A DNA stretch of 49,453 nt from CAYWHE01 sp964458125 (lineage in GTDB: Bacteria > Bacteroidota > Bacteroidia > AKYH767-A > OLB10), in assembly GCA_964458125.1 (NCBI GenBank), contig CAYWHE010000002.1, forward strand, positions 1-49,453, given 5' to 3'. Below, piece after piece: positions 28,380 through 37,289 of this stretch; position 1 is the first letter of the stretch; the number at the start of each line of letters is the position of its first letter. The notes beneath the pieces were generated by a model. That model made no database searches. It was not told the origin of the DNA and was given only the letters and a program-made list of their open reading frames with translations. The translations under genes and the position numbers were made by a program.

Positions 28380-30836
28380 ATGAAAAAAACAATTCAGATA
28401 GCCATATACGTAATTGGTCTGGCTGCAGGTTTGCCTTTAAATGCCCAGAACATTTTCCCGGCATCCGGGAGTACAGGAATCGGAACCAGCAGTCCGAATG
28501 CTTCGGCCCTGCTTGAAATAAAAAGCACATCGAAAGGTGTATTACTTCCTAAAATGACCAGGGCTCAACGCGATGCCATTGGCTCCCCGGCAACCGGTCT
28601 GCTGATTTATCAAACCGACAACGGCAAGGGTCTCTATCATTATGACGGAAATTCCTGGAAAAGTGTTACCGGCAGCAGTCCGGTCAGGGGTCTCAGCGAA
28701 AACCTGTTCATCGGGCAAAGTGCAGGGGCGGGAAATATAGCCGGCGCTTCCAATATTGGCCTGGGGAAAGGGGCCCTGTTTACCAATTCAACTGCCAGCG
28801 GCCTGGTGGCCATCGGTGATTCGGCTTTATATAACAATTCGAGCGGTTATAAAAATACGGCGGTGGGCCATGCAGTTCTGAAGAATAACACCTCCGGACA
28901 GTATAACACTGCCTTTGGTTATTCAGCCCTGTCGGGTAACCAAACCGGTGCTGAAAATTCTGCCTTAGGTTCCCTGGCACTGATGAACAACACCATGGGA
29001 TACAGCAATACCGCTGCAGGCGCAAGCACCCTGCTCAACAATGTGTCAGGGTACAACAATACCGCGATGGGAGCCAATTCTATGAAGATGAATGATTACG
29101 GATATGAAAATACCGCATTGGGATCCTATGCCCTGTATTCCAATACCAATGGCAGCGGAAACCTGGCCGGAGGCTATAAGGCCCTTTACAACAATGCCGG
29201 AGGGAATACCAATGTGGCCCTGGGTCGTGAATCAATGATGTATAATACGGAGGGCAGCGATAACGTGGCGGTAGGATATTATTCACTCTATAATAATACG
29301 TATGGTGATTACAATGTCGGATTGGGAACCGGTACGCTTATTTCCAATACGTCCGGTTCAGCCAATATCGGAATTGGAGGTTATGCCCTGGGCGCCAATA
29401 CAACGGGCAGTGGAAACATTGCATTAGGTCATGGCACGATGATTTCCAATACGACCGGTGATTACAACAATGCCATCGGAGATAATTCCTTGTATAAAAA
29501 TACAACTGGAGGTATGAATAATGCTTATGGATACCAGGCCCTGTTTGAAAATACTTCAGGATCCAACAACACTTCCCTGGGTTCGGCAGCCCTATATAAT
29601 AATTTAACCGGAAATGGAAATACAGCTACGGGAAATAATGCCCTGAATAAAAATATCACCGGCAGCGACAATACGGCCAGCGGATTTTATGCCTTATATT
29701 TCAATACGACCGGGCAGTATAACTCATCCCTCGGGTTCTCATCGCTATATTCCAATACCACGGGTGATAATAATGCCGCTGTCGGCGCCAACGCTCTTTA
29801 CAGCAATACAACCGGTTTTTCCAATTCGGCCCATGGGGTGAACAGCTTAAATAACAATACAACGGGCTATTCAAATGTTGCCAACGGAGCCATGGCTCTG
29901 TATTACAACTCCGCCGGCTTCCGCAACACGGCCGTGGGCTATGGCAGTGGCAGTTACAACGACAACAATACGTCCTGTACTTTTGTCGGTTATGATGCCG
30001 ATCAATCGGTGACTACTGATTTTACCAATTCCATGGCGCTGGGCAATTCCAGCAGGATTACGGCCAGCAACCAGGTTCGTATGGGAAATCCTTCCATCAC
30101 CTCCATAGGAGGCTACGCAGGCTGGACCAACCTGAGTGATGGCCGGTACAAGAAGAATATCCGGGAACAGGTTTCCGGCATGAATTTTATCAGGCGCCTT
30201 CGCCCGGTTGTGTACAACCTGGATGTTAAAAAACTGAATGAAAAACTGGGTATTGAAGATGCCGATCCGGATGCTGTAAAAACCAGGGAGCTGGAATTGC
30301 AATCCGGTTTTATAGCCCAGGAGGTGGAGGAGGCAGCACAGGCAACCGGCTATGTTTTCAGCGGTATTGACAAACCCAAAAATAATGAAGACCTGTATGG
30401 ATTGCGTTATGCCGAATTCGTGGTTCCGGTAGTGAAAGGTATACAGGAAATGGATGGTGATTTGGATAACCTGAAAAGGGAAGTAAAGGAAATACGCGAA
30501 GAAAACGTATATTTGATAAAGGCATTGGAAGAATTAAGGGCCGCCTTTGGACAGTCTGTTTCAACTGCCCGGATGCAGGTTCCTTCCACAGAAGCGCACT
30601 TCGAGATCCATCCAAACCCTGCCAGGGATGAGTTTGTGCTGACCTGCAACAAACAAATGCCGGATCAGACCCGGATTGAAATCATCAGCAGCGAAGGAAA
30701 GCTGGTTAAAACCGTCCCGGTGACTGAAAACAATATGCTGATCGGGACTTCAGATTTGGTGGCAGGCGCCTACCTTTTACTGGTTAAGGATGGTAAAATT
30801 GTTTCCGCCACCCTGAAACTGTTCATTACCCGGTGA
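28380..30836 (+). CDS. Surface fibre: YadA-like head repeats, S74 chaperone and T9SS type A sorting tail
   Basis: 818 residues. A signal peptide ends NAQN. A Bacteroidota fibre head spans about 30-98 (TGIGTSSPNASALLEI ... LPKMTRAQRDAI ... LLIYQTDNG). From residue 109, 24 uninterrupted units of exactly 17 residues (TAxGxxALxxNTTGxxN) follow, a left-handed beta-roll pattern like the YadA head. An S74 intramolecular chaperone begins at S586 (SDGRYKKNI); such domains trimerise fibres and then cut themselves off. A short coiled coil near 685-710 is followed by a type A sorting domain from about 740 (IHPNPARDEF ... GAYLLLVKDG ... KLFITR). The Ser-Asp-x-Arg-x-Lys motif is intact. Having both an S74 domain and a C-terminal secretion signal is odd, because S74 cleavage would remove the signal. 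Probable role: a trimeric surface adhesin. Confidence 0.88.
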   Translation: MKKTIQIAIYVIGLAAGLPLNAQNIFPASGSTGIGTSSPNASALLEIKSTSKGVLLPKMTRAQRDAIGSPATGLLIYQTDNGKGLYHYDGNSWKSVTGSSPVRGLSENLFIGQSAGAGNIAGASNIGLGKGALFTNSTASGLVAIGDSALYNNSSGYKNTAVGHAVLKNNTSGQYNTAFGYSALSGNQTGAENSALGSLALMNNTMGYSNTAAGASTLLNNVSGYNNTAMGANSMKMNDYGYENTALGSYALYSNTNGSGNLAGGYKALYNNAGGNTNVALGRESMMYNTEGSDNVAVGYYSLYNNTYGDYNVGLGTGTLISNTSGSANIGIGGYALGANTTGSGNIALGHGTMISNTTGDYNNAIGDNSLYKNTTGGMNNAYGYQALFENTSGSNNTSLGSAALYNNLTGNGNTATGNNALNKNITGSDNTASGFYALYFNTTGQYNSSLGFSSLYSNTTGDNNAAVGANALYSNTTGFSNSAHGVNSLNNNTTGYSNVANGAMALYYNSAGFRNTAVGYGSGSYNDNNTSCTFVGYDADQSVTTDFTNSMALGNSSRITASNQVRMGNPSITSIGGYAGWTNLSDGRYKKNIREQVSGMNFIRRLRPVVYNLDVKKLNEKLGIEDADPDAVKTRELELQSGFIAQEVEEAAQATGYVFSGIDKPKNNEDLYGLRYAEFVVPVVKGIQEMDGDLDNLKREVKEIREENVYLIKALEELRAAFGQSVSTARMQVPSTEAHFEIHPNPARDEFVLTCNKQMPDQTRIEIISSEGKLVKTVPVTENNMLIGTSDLVAGAYLLLVKDGKIVSATLKLFITR
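28704..29927 (+). repeat. 24 tandem 51-bp (17-aa) head repeats
   Basis: The units run without insertion or deletion from 28704 to 29927, and a partial 25th follows. The codons vary between units while the residue pattern (small-A-x-G near the start, A/S-L near position 8, N-T-T-G near 11-14, final N) is kept, so the array is old and under selection, not a recent slippage product. Confidence 0.85.
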
Positions 30837-30848
30837 TCATTCCTATTA

Positions 30849-30918
30849 TTTATGCACCCGAACGAAGGTCCGGGTGCATAAAATTCTAATCCCGGGCCGA
30901 AGTCTGGGATTCTTTTTT
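30849..30918 (+). terminator. Tandem terminator hairpins after the fibre gene
   Basis: A 12-bp perfect stem (30849-30860 with 30871-30882) is followed by an 8-bp stem with one G-T pair (30888-30895 with 30904-30911) and a T-tract at 30913-30918. The second has the form of an intrinsic terminator. They isolate the fibre gene from the oxidase locus. Confidence 0.7.
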
Positions 30919-31002
30919 ATATTTACTCCCGTCATTTGTCATTTTCAAAAATGACCTTGATCATGTCGGGATTTTTCCTGTTCGTTTTTATTTGCATGTC
31001 GG

Positions 31003-33408
31003 ATGATAGAGGAAACCACGGAGCAGAAAATTGTTTGTTTTCATTGCGGTGAAGCCTGCATGGATCAGGATATCTGTATGGAGGACAAGCATTTTTGTTG
31101 CCTGGGTTGCAAAACCGTTTATGAAATTCTTTCCGGCAATAATCTTTGTGCCTATTATAATTATACCGATCATCCCGGCACTACCCAGAAGAAAAAAGTA
31201 CCTTCCCGGGTTTTTGAGGTGCTTGAAGATGAGAAAATAAGGCAGAAACTGATCTCTTTCACCAACGGCCGCCAGACCCATGTTACCTTCTTTATACCCG
31301 CCATGCATTGCAGTTCGTGCATCTGGCTGCTTGAACAGCTTTCCCGTCTGAATAAGGGCATCATCAGTTCCCGGGTCCATTTCATGAGGAAGGAAATGGA
31401 GATCATTTTTAATGAGCGGGTCATTTCCCTTCGTCAGGTTGCAGAATTATTGCGTGCAGTTGGGTATGAGCCACACCTGAGTTTTCAGGATGCGGATGGG
31501 GTGAATCCGGTAAAAAAATCCAGTACGGAATTGTTTAAAATCGGAATTGCCGGGTTCTGTTTCGGAAACATCATGATGCTGAGTTTCCCTGAATATTTTT
31601 CCTCAGGAAAGATACAGGAGACAGACCTGAAACAATGGTTCTCCTGGCTGAACCTGGTCTTATCGCTTCCGGTCCTTTTCTATTGTTCCACCGGCTTCTT
31701 TGATTCTGCCTGGAAGGGACTGAAGCAAAGATTTTTAAACATCGATGCACCCATTGCCCTGGCCATACTGGTTATTTTTTCCTGGAGCGTTTACGCCATT
31801 CTGAGTCATTCGGGTCCTGGCTATCTGGATTCCATGTCGGGCATTGTTTTTTTTATGCTGCTGGGACGGTTTTTCCAGGACCGGACCTACGATGGCATTT
31901 CCTTCGAGCGTGATTACAAATCCTATTTTCCCATATCGGTTACCGCCCTGGAAGATGGAAAGGAATTGCAAAAGCCGGTTTCTGATATCCGCGCCGGAGC
32001 CCGTCTGCTGATTCATAACCAGGAAATCATCCCTGTTGATGCCATTCTGTTCCGCGGTAAAGCCCGTATTGATTACAGCTTTGTCACCGGGGAGTCGGAA
32101 CCGGTTGAGACGGGAATCGGGGAACTGATCTATGCCGGCGGCAGGCATTCGGGACAGCAGCTGGAAGTGGAAGTGATCCGGGAGGTTTCCCAGAGTTACC
32201 TGACCGGACTCTGGAACAGGGATACGTTTAAAGAAAACCGGGAAAAGCAGGAAAGCCCGTTCATTCATCATGTAAGCCGGTATTTTTCTTTGGTCGTTCT
32301 GGGCCTTTCGGTTGCGGCATGTATATTCTGGCTCTGGGCGGATCCATCGAAAGCTCTTTTGGCGCTGACCACTCCGCTCATCGTAGCCTGTCCCTGCGCC
32401 TTGTTGTTGTCTGCCACGTTCACCAATGGAAATATCCTGAGGATTTTCGGAAAAAATAAATTCTTTGTTAAAAATGCCGCCGTACTTGGAAGACTTGCTG
32501 AAATCAAAGCCGTGGTTTTTGACAAGACAGGCACGCTGACAATTCCTGATTCCAGGCAGGTTGTTTTTGAAGGAGAGCCCCTTCTTCGATCTGATATCCG
32601 GCTGATTCGAAGCATAGCGATACATACCGCTCATCCCTTCAGCAAGGCCATACGGGAATTATTTCCCGGGGATGATTTTGTAAAATTGGATGCCTTTGAT
32701 GAATCCTCCGGCCAGGGCATTGAGGCCATGGCTGGGAAGGACCAGATACTGATAGGATCATCGCGGTTTTGCGGGGTGGACGGAAGCCGCGACGGCAGGT
32801 CTACCCGGATATATTACAGGCGAAACGGAACGGTTCGCGGATATTTTGCCGTCCGGAACCTGTACCGGACGGGTTTTGATGACATGCTCCACAATCTGTC
32901 GGGCCGTTTCAGGCTGGCTGTTTTGTCCGGGGATAAGGATTTTGAGAAGAATTTCCTCGCTTCCTTTATCCGGGATCCGCAGGATATGCTGTTCAATCAG
33001 AAGCCGGAAGACAAACTCGAAAGCATTCGTATGCTGAAAGCAAAGTATAATTCAGTGCTGATGGTGGGTGACGGGTTGAATGATGCCGGCGCCTTAAAGG
33101 AAAGCACGGTGGGCATTTCGGTTTCGGATCATAACAACAATTTTTCTCCTGCCTGTGATGCCATCCTGGATGGCGACAGGCTGATCCGGCTGCCCGGCAT
33201 CCTGAAACTGGCACGTGCCGCCCGCCTGATTATTCTGGGTAGTTTTGCCCTCTCGCTCGTATATAACGCAGCGGGTTTGTTTTTTGCCCTGCAGGGCGAA
33301 CTGTCCCCGGTGATTGCAGCCATCCTCATGCCCCTGAGTTCCATATCCATCGTCCTCTTTACCACGCTTGCGGGCACTGGCATGGCCCGGAGTTATGGAT
33401 TTAAATAA
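31003..33408 (+). CDS. ccoI: CcoI/FixI-type copper P1B-ATPase for cbb3 oxidase assembly
   Basis: 801 residues. An N-terminal Cys-rich metal-binding region (C12-x-x-C15 and FCCLGC at 31-36) is followed by a heavy-metal domain with C103-S-S-C106. The P-type ATPase core has TGES at 362-365, the membrane ion site C463-P-C465, the phosphorylated D507 in DKTGT, and GDGLND at 689-694. Eight membrane spans are expected. This type exports copper to the periplasm or membrane for insertion into the CuB centre of the oxidase. It heads the cbb3 locus, 109 bp before ccoS. Bases 30919-31002 show no clear ribosome-binding site, which is common in this phylum. Confidence 0.93.
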   Translation: MIEETTEQKIVCFHCGEACMDQDICMEDKHFCCLGCKTVYEILSGNNLCAYYNYTDHPGTTQKKKVPSRVFEVLEDEKIRQKLISFTNGRQTHVTFFIPAMHCSSCIWLLEQLSRLNKGIISSRVHFMRKEMEIIFNERVISLRQVAELLRAVGYEPHLSFQDADGVNPVKKSSTELFKIGIAGFCFGNIMMLSFPEYFSSGKIQETDLKQWFSWLNLVLSLPVLFYCSTGFFDSAWKGLKQRFLNIDAPIALAILVIFSWSVYAILSHSGPGYLDSMSGIVFFMLLGRFFQDRTYDGISFERDYKSYFPISVTALEDGKELQKPVSDIRAGARLLIHNQEIIPVDAILFRGKARIDYSFVTGESEPVETGIGELIYAGGRHSGQQLEVEVIREVSQSYLTGLWNRDTFKENREKQESPFIHHVSRYFSLVVLGLSVAACIFWLWADPSKALLALTTPLIVACPCALLLSATFTNGNILRIFGKNKFFVKNAAVLGRLAEIKAVVFDKTGTLTIPDSRQVVFEGEPLLRSDIRLIRSIAIHTAHPFSKAIRELFPGDDFVKLDAFDESSGQGIEAMAGKDQILIGSSRFCGVDGSRDGRSTRIYYRRNGTVRGYFAVRNLYRTGFDDMLHNLSGRFRLAVLSGDKDFEKNFLASFIRDPQDMLFNQKPEDKLESIRMLKAKYNSVLMVGDGLNDAGALKESTVGISVSDHNNNFSPACDAILDGDRLIRLPGILKLARAARLIILGSFALSLVYNAAGLFFALQGELSPVIAAILMPLSSISIVLFTTLAGTGMARSYGFK

Positions 33409-33499
33409 TCAAATCCCTCAGCAATAGTTACCCTGCAGAACATGATAAAAATCAGTTAAATTGAAATCAGTGATCATAATGCTTTTTACATCACTAAAA

Positions 33500-33507
33500 T
33501 AGCTTTG
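33500..33507 (+). promoter_or_regulatory. -7 promoter element before ccoS
   Basis: TAGCTTTG is a perfect TAnnTTTG match ending 10 bp before the ccoS ATG, so a transcript starting here would have a leader of only about 5 nt or none. No -33 TTTG is seen at the usual distance. It suggests that ccoS to the TauE-like gene can be transcribed separately from ccoI. Confidence 0.45.
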
Positions 33508-33517
33508 CAACAATAAA

Positions 33518-33715
33518 ATGAGTGTGATCATACTGTTAACCGCTGTCAGTCTGTTTGTTGCAGGCGGGTTTCTCCTGTCCTTTATCTGGTCGGTGAAATC
33601 GGGTCAGTATGAAGATGTCTATACGCCTTCGGTCCGGATCATTCTGGATCAGGAACCGGATAAGGTCCTGGAGGAGGAAACGGAAATAAAATCAGCCAAT
33701 CAAACAACCAATTAA
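33518..33715 (+). CDS. ccoS: cbb3 oxidase maturation protein CcoS
   Basis: 65 residues: one N-terminal membrane helix (VIILLTAVSLFVAGGFLLSFIW) followed by the CcoS-type SVKSGQYEDVYTPSVRIILD motif and an acidic tail. CcoS is needed for cofactor insertion into cbb3 oxidase, together with CcoI. It lies 9 bp before the oxidase subunit gene, so it is surely co-transcribed. Length and position are typical for Bacteroidota. Confidence 0.92.
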   Translation: MSVIILLTAVSLFVAGGFLLSFIWSVKSGQYEDVYTPSVRIILDQEPDKVLEEETEIKSANQTTN

Positions 33716-33724
33716 TACTGCATT

Positions 33725-35842
33725 ATGGAAATAGAAAAATTCTCCTACGATAACAAGATCGTGCGCAATTTCGCCTACGCCACCATGTTATGGGGCCTGG
33801 TTGGCATGCTCGTTGGTTTATGGGTGGCCCTGCAACTGGCCTTTCCGGCGTTAAACTTCGGAATTTCGTTCACCACCTTCGGCCGCCTCCGGCCGCTTCA
33901 TACAAATGCCGTTATTTTTGCATTTGTAGGGAACGGCATATTCATGGGCGTTTATTATTCCCTGCAGCGACTATGCAAGGCACGGATGTTCAGTGATTTT
34001 TTGAGCCGTCTTCATTTCTGGGGATGGCAGCTGATTATCGTTTCGGCAGCAGCCACCCTGCCTTTCGGATTCACTACGGGTAAGGAGTATGCCGAACTGG
34101 AGTGGCCCATTGATATAGCCATAGCGCTGATCTGGGTTATTTTCGGCATCAACATGTTTGGCACCATCATCAAGCGAAGGGAACGGCATATTTATGTGGC
34201 CATCTGGTTTTACATCGCCACGCTTGTTACGGTGGCCGTGCTGCACATTGTGAATTCCTTCGAGCTGCCAATTTCCTTCCTGAAGAGTTATTCCTTATAT
34301 GCCGGAGTCCAGGATGCCCTGGTGCAATGGTGGTACGGACACAATGCCGTGGCTTTTTTCCTGACCACGCCCTACCTCGGCCTGATGTATTATTTTCTTC
34401 CCAAGGCCGCGAACCGCCCGGTTTATTCATACAAATTATCCATTGTTCACTTCTGGGCCCTGATATTTCTTTATATCTGGGCCGGACCTCACCATTTACT
34501 GTATACGGCTTTGCCGGACTGGGCCCAGTCTCTTGGCGTGGCCTTCTCCATCATGCTGATCGCTCCTTCCTGGGGCGGTATGGTGAACGGCCTGCTTACC
34601 CTTCGTGGCGCCTGGGATAAGGTGCGGGAAGATGTCGTGCTGAAATTCATGGTGGTGGCCGTCACCGCGTACGGAATGGCCACCTTTGAAGGCCCCATGC
34701 TTTCGCTGAAAAATGTCAATGCCATAGCGCATTTCACCGACTGGATCGTTGCCCACGTGCATGTCGGGGCTTTGGGATGGAACGGTTTCCTGACGTTTGG
34801 GATCCTATACTGGCTCATACCCCTCATGTTCCGGACACAGCTGTATTCAAAAAAGCTCGCCAATTTTCATTTCTGGATCGGCACCCTGGGCATCTTATTT
34901 TATGCCATACCCATGTACTGGGCTGGTTTTATGCAAAGCCTGATGTGGAAACAGTTTACCGAGGAAGGCATGCTCAAATACCAGTTCCTGGAAACCGTTA
35001 CCCGGATCATGCCGATGTACCTGATGCGTTCCCTGGGCGGAACCCTCTACCTGATCGGGGTGATTGCCATGACGTATAACCTGATCGTTACTATACGTCA
35101 GGGTTCATTTCTGGATAATGAGGAAGCCGAAGCCGCACCGCTGGCCGCTTATGTGAAGCCCAAAGGCGATTACTGGCACCGTGCGCTGGAACGCAAACCC
35201 GTTCAGTTTATGATTTTGAGCCTGGTCGTTATTCTCATCGGCGGTATCGTTGAACTCGTTCCGACCTTCCTGATCAAATCCAACATTCCCACCATCTCCA
35301 GTGTCCGGCCCTACACACCACTGGAATTGCAGGGCCGTGATATTTATATCCGGGAAGGTTGCTATACCTGTCACTCTCAGATGGTACGGCCGTTCAGGAG
35401 CGAGACGGTCCGTTACGGGGAATATTCCAAAGCCGGGGAATACGTTTATGATCATCCCTTCCAATGGGGTTCCAAGCGCACCGGACCGGATCTGATGCGG
35501 GTGGGCGGAAAGTACCCGGATTCCTGGCATTTCAACCACATGCTGGATCCCACTTCCATGTCATCCGGTTCCATCATGCCTTCCTATCCCTGGTTGTTCG
35601 ATAACGTTCTGGACATCTCCAGCACCGAAGCGAAAATCACCGCCATGCGGCAACTGGGTGTGCCTTATAAAGAGGGCTATGAGCAAAATGCAAACCGGGA
35701 TCTGAAAATACAGGCCCAGGTAATAACTGATAATTTGTCGAGGGATAAAATTAAAATCATGAGCGACAGGGAAATCATAGCCCTTATCGCTTACCTGCAA
35801 CGGCTTGGTACTGACATAAAAATTAAAACCGCTCGACAATGA
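33725..35842 (+). CDS. ccoNO: Fused cbb3 cytochrome oxidase subunits I and II (CcoN-CcoO)
   Basis: 705 residues. Residues 1-460 form the multi-span CcoN catalytic subunit, with the CuB ligand H206 in WYGHNAV, H256-H257 in GPHHLL, and the haem ligands H344 and H346 in AHVHVG. After a linker and a membrane helix near 500-520, the CcoO part carries one c-type haem site, C546-Y-T-C549-H550, in a GCYTCHSQMVRPFR context, and Met-rich axial-ligand regions. The subunit fusion is the usual arrangement in Bacteroidota. The enzyme reduces oxygen to water with high affinity in the inner membrane and pumps protons. Confidence 0.96.
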   Translation: MEIEKFSYDNKIVRNFAYATMLWGLVGMLVGLWVALQLAFPALNFGISFTTFGRLRPLHTNAVIFAFVGNGIFMGVYYSLQRLCKARMFSDFLSRLHFWGWQLIIVSAAATLPFGFTTGKEYAELEWPIDIAIALIWVIFGINMFGTIIKRRERHIYVAIWFYIATLVTVAVLHIVNSFELPISFLKSYSLYAGVQDALVQWWYGHNAVAFFLTTPYLGLMYYFLPKAANRPVYSYKLSIVHFWALIFLYIWAGPHHLLYTALPDWAQSLGVAFSIMLIAPSWGGMVNGLLTLRGAWDKVREDVVLKFMVVAVTAYGMATFEGPMLSLKNVNAIAHFTDWIVAHVHVGALGWNGFLTFGILYWLIPLMFRTQLYSKKLANFHFWIGTLGILFYAIPMYWAGFMQSLMWKQFTEEGMLKYQFLETVTRIMPMYLMRSLGGTLYLIGVIAMTYNLIVTIRQGSFLDNEEAEAAPLAAYVKPKGDYWHRALERKPVQFMILSLVVILIGGIVELVPTFLIKSNIPTISSVRPYTPLELQGRDIYIREGCYTCHSQMVRPFRSETVRYGEYSKAGEYVYDHPFQWGSKRTGPDLMRVGGKYPDSWHFNHMLDPTSMSSGSIMPSYPWLFDNVLDISSTEAKITAMRQLGVPYKEGYEQNANRDLKIQAQVITDNLSRDKIKIMSDREIIALIAYLQRLGTDIKIKTARQ

Positions 35843-35893
35843 GGAGCCTGCCGTTTCGAATCTGAATCCTTAACCTGATAAAGAAATAAAATA

Positions 35894-36091
35894 ATGAAAT
35901 TTCAAAGCTATCTCGAAACCATCGCCGGCATCGAAATCTACCCGATGATATCGCTGATCATATTTGTTGTATTTTTTTGCCTGCTGTCTGTTCGCGTGGT
36001 GCGAATGAAGAAGGAAGAGATCAGTATTCTTGAAAACCTCCCGCTTGCCGATGGAACAAAACTTTCCGGAACCGATCAGTCTGCATTATAA
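35894..36091 (+). CDS. ccoQ: cbb3 oxidase small subunit CcoQ
   Basis: 65 residues with one membrane helix (IYPMISLIIFVVFFCLLSVRVV) and a short charged tail ending in SAL, a pattern typical of the subunit that stabilises the oxidase. It sits between the CcoN-CcoO gene (51 bp before) and ccoP (19 bp after). The sequence is poorly conserved in general, so the call rests on size, topology and position. Confidence 0.85.
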   Translation: MKFQSYLETIAGIEIYPMISLIIFVVFFCLLSVRVVRMKKEEISILENLPLADGTKLSGTDQSAL

Positions 36092-36110
36092 TCGAATAAA
36101 AAAACTAGAT

Positions 36111-37289
36111 ATGAAAAACTCAGGCATAAAACTGCGTAGCATAAGTGGAAAAAGGATAGTCTTGTTTTTTTTCCTGCTGATTCCTTCCCTGCTGTATGCT
36201 GCTGAAGGAACACCTGCCGGTCAGGGCGATTCGATTTTTATCCAACCCTTATTTCTGTTCCTGGGGGCCATGGTGCTGATATTTCTGGTGTTCATCATCA
36301 CACTGGGAAAAATGCTGACCCGGTTAAGCGACTATTATTCCAGGAACAAGGACAAGATGATGCGTGCGATCACCTTGCTGTTCGTTTTTTTCACGGCCTT
36401 CCACCCTGCCGGATCGAACTGCCGGGCGGCAGGCATTTTCCCGTTGCCGGAGTCCTATTCCGGTGTTCCGGCCGGTGTTGTTTATCTGCTGCTGCTGGTG
36501 CTGCTCCTGGAAACGGTAATCATCTTTACCTTATTCAGCATCTTCAACCGTTTTCTTTATAAAAAAGCCGTTACAGGTCAAGCCTCCGGGCTGGTTAAAA
36601 AACCCCGCGGGGTCTGGCAGCGGATTTTTGGAGGCGCTCCTGTTGAAACGGATGAGGAGAAAATGACTGATCACGTTTATGATGGTATCCGCGAGCTGGA
36701 TAACGGCATGCCGCCCTGGCTTCAGTATATGTTTCTCGTAACGGTTATCTTTGCCGTATTCTATTTGCTGAATTATCATGTCTGGAAAAGCAGCCCGCTG
36801 CAACTGGCCGAATACAATAAGGAGTTGTCCGATGCAAAAGCGCAACTGCTGGAATTTCAGAAAAAATCGGCTAACCTGGTGGACGAATCAAACGTGGTTC
36901 GGTTGACCGATGCCGCTGCCCTGAAGGAAGGGATGGTTATTTTTAATACCAACTGCACGGCCTGCCACGGATTAAATGGAGAAGGTACGGTTGGTCCTAA
37001 CCTGACGGACCAGTTCTGGATTCACGGAGGTGCTATGCGGGATATTTTTAAAACCATTAAATACGGGGTCGTTGAAAAGGGAATGAAATCCTGGCAGTCC
37101 GATCTTTCACCCCGTCAGATGCAACTGGTGGCCAGTTACATTAAAACGCTGGCCGGGACAAATCCGCCCAATGCAAAAGAAAAACAGGGCGACTTTTACA
37201 ATGAAAATGCAAGCCAGGCAAAAGATACCGCTGCTCCAGGTGCCATCAAACCGCCTGCGGATTCGCTGTTGACGGCGGGCAAAAATTAA
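36111..37289 (+). CDS. ccoP: cbb3 oxidase cytochrome c subunit III (CcoP), single-haem form
   Basis: 392 residues from the ATG at 36111; an upstream in-frame ATG at 36030 would overlap ccoQ and lacks a signal-like start. There is an N-terminal signal/membrane segment, then further helices near 35-60, 80-100 and 120-150, a CcoP_N-type segment (DGIRELDNGMPPWLQYMF), and one cytochrome c domain with C-T-A-C-H near residue 285. Proteobacterial CcoP has two haem sites; only one CxxCH is present here, as in many Bacteroidota. It passes electrons from soluble cytochrome c towards CcoO. The next gene starts directly after its stop. Confidence 0.93.
   Translation: MKNSGIKLRSISGKRIVLFFFLLIPSLLYAAEGTPAGQGDSIFIQPLFLFLGAMVLIFLVFIITLGKMLTRLSDYYSRNKDKMMRAITLLFVFFTAFHPAGSNCRAAGIFPLPESYSGVPAGVVYLLLLVLLLETVIIFTLFSIFNRFLYKKAVTGQASGLVKKPRGVWQRIFGGAPVETDEEKMTDHVYDGIRELDNGMPPWLQYMFLVTVIFAVFYLLNYHVWKSSPLQLAEYNKELSDAKAQLLEFQKKSANLVDESNVVRLTDAAALKEGMVIFNTNCTACHGLNGEGTVGPNLTDQFWIHGGAMRDIFKTIKYGVVEKGMKSWQSDLSPRQMQLVASYIKTLAGTNPPNAKEKQGDFYNENASQAKDTAAPGAIKPPADSLLTAGKN

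Noticed and set aside
28380..30836. Prophage tail-fibre origin suggested by the S74 domain and tail-like repeats
   Set aside because: The protein has a Sec signal peptide and a type IX sorting tail and no phage genes are near, so it is a host surface protein.
30849..30882. Possible riboswitch or attenuator before ccoI
   Set aside because: The hairpins are directly after the fibre-gene stop and have terminator form; no aptamer-like conserved sequence was seen.
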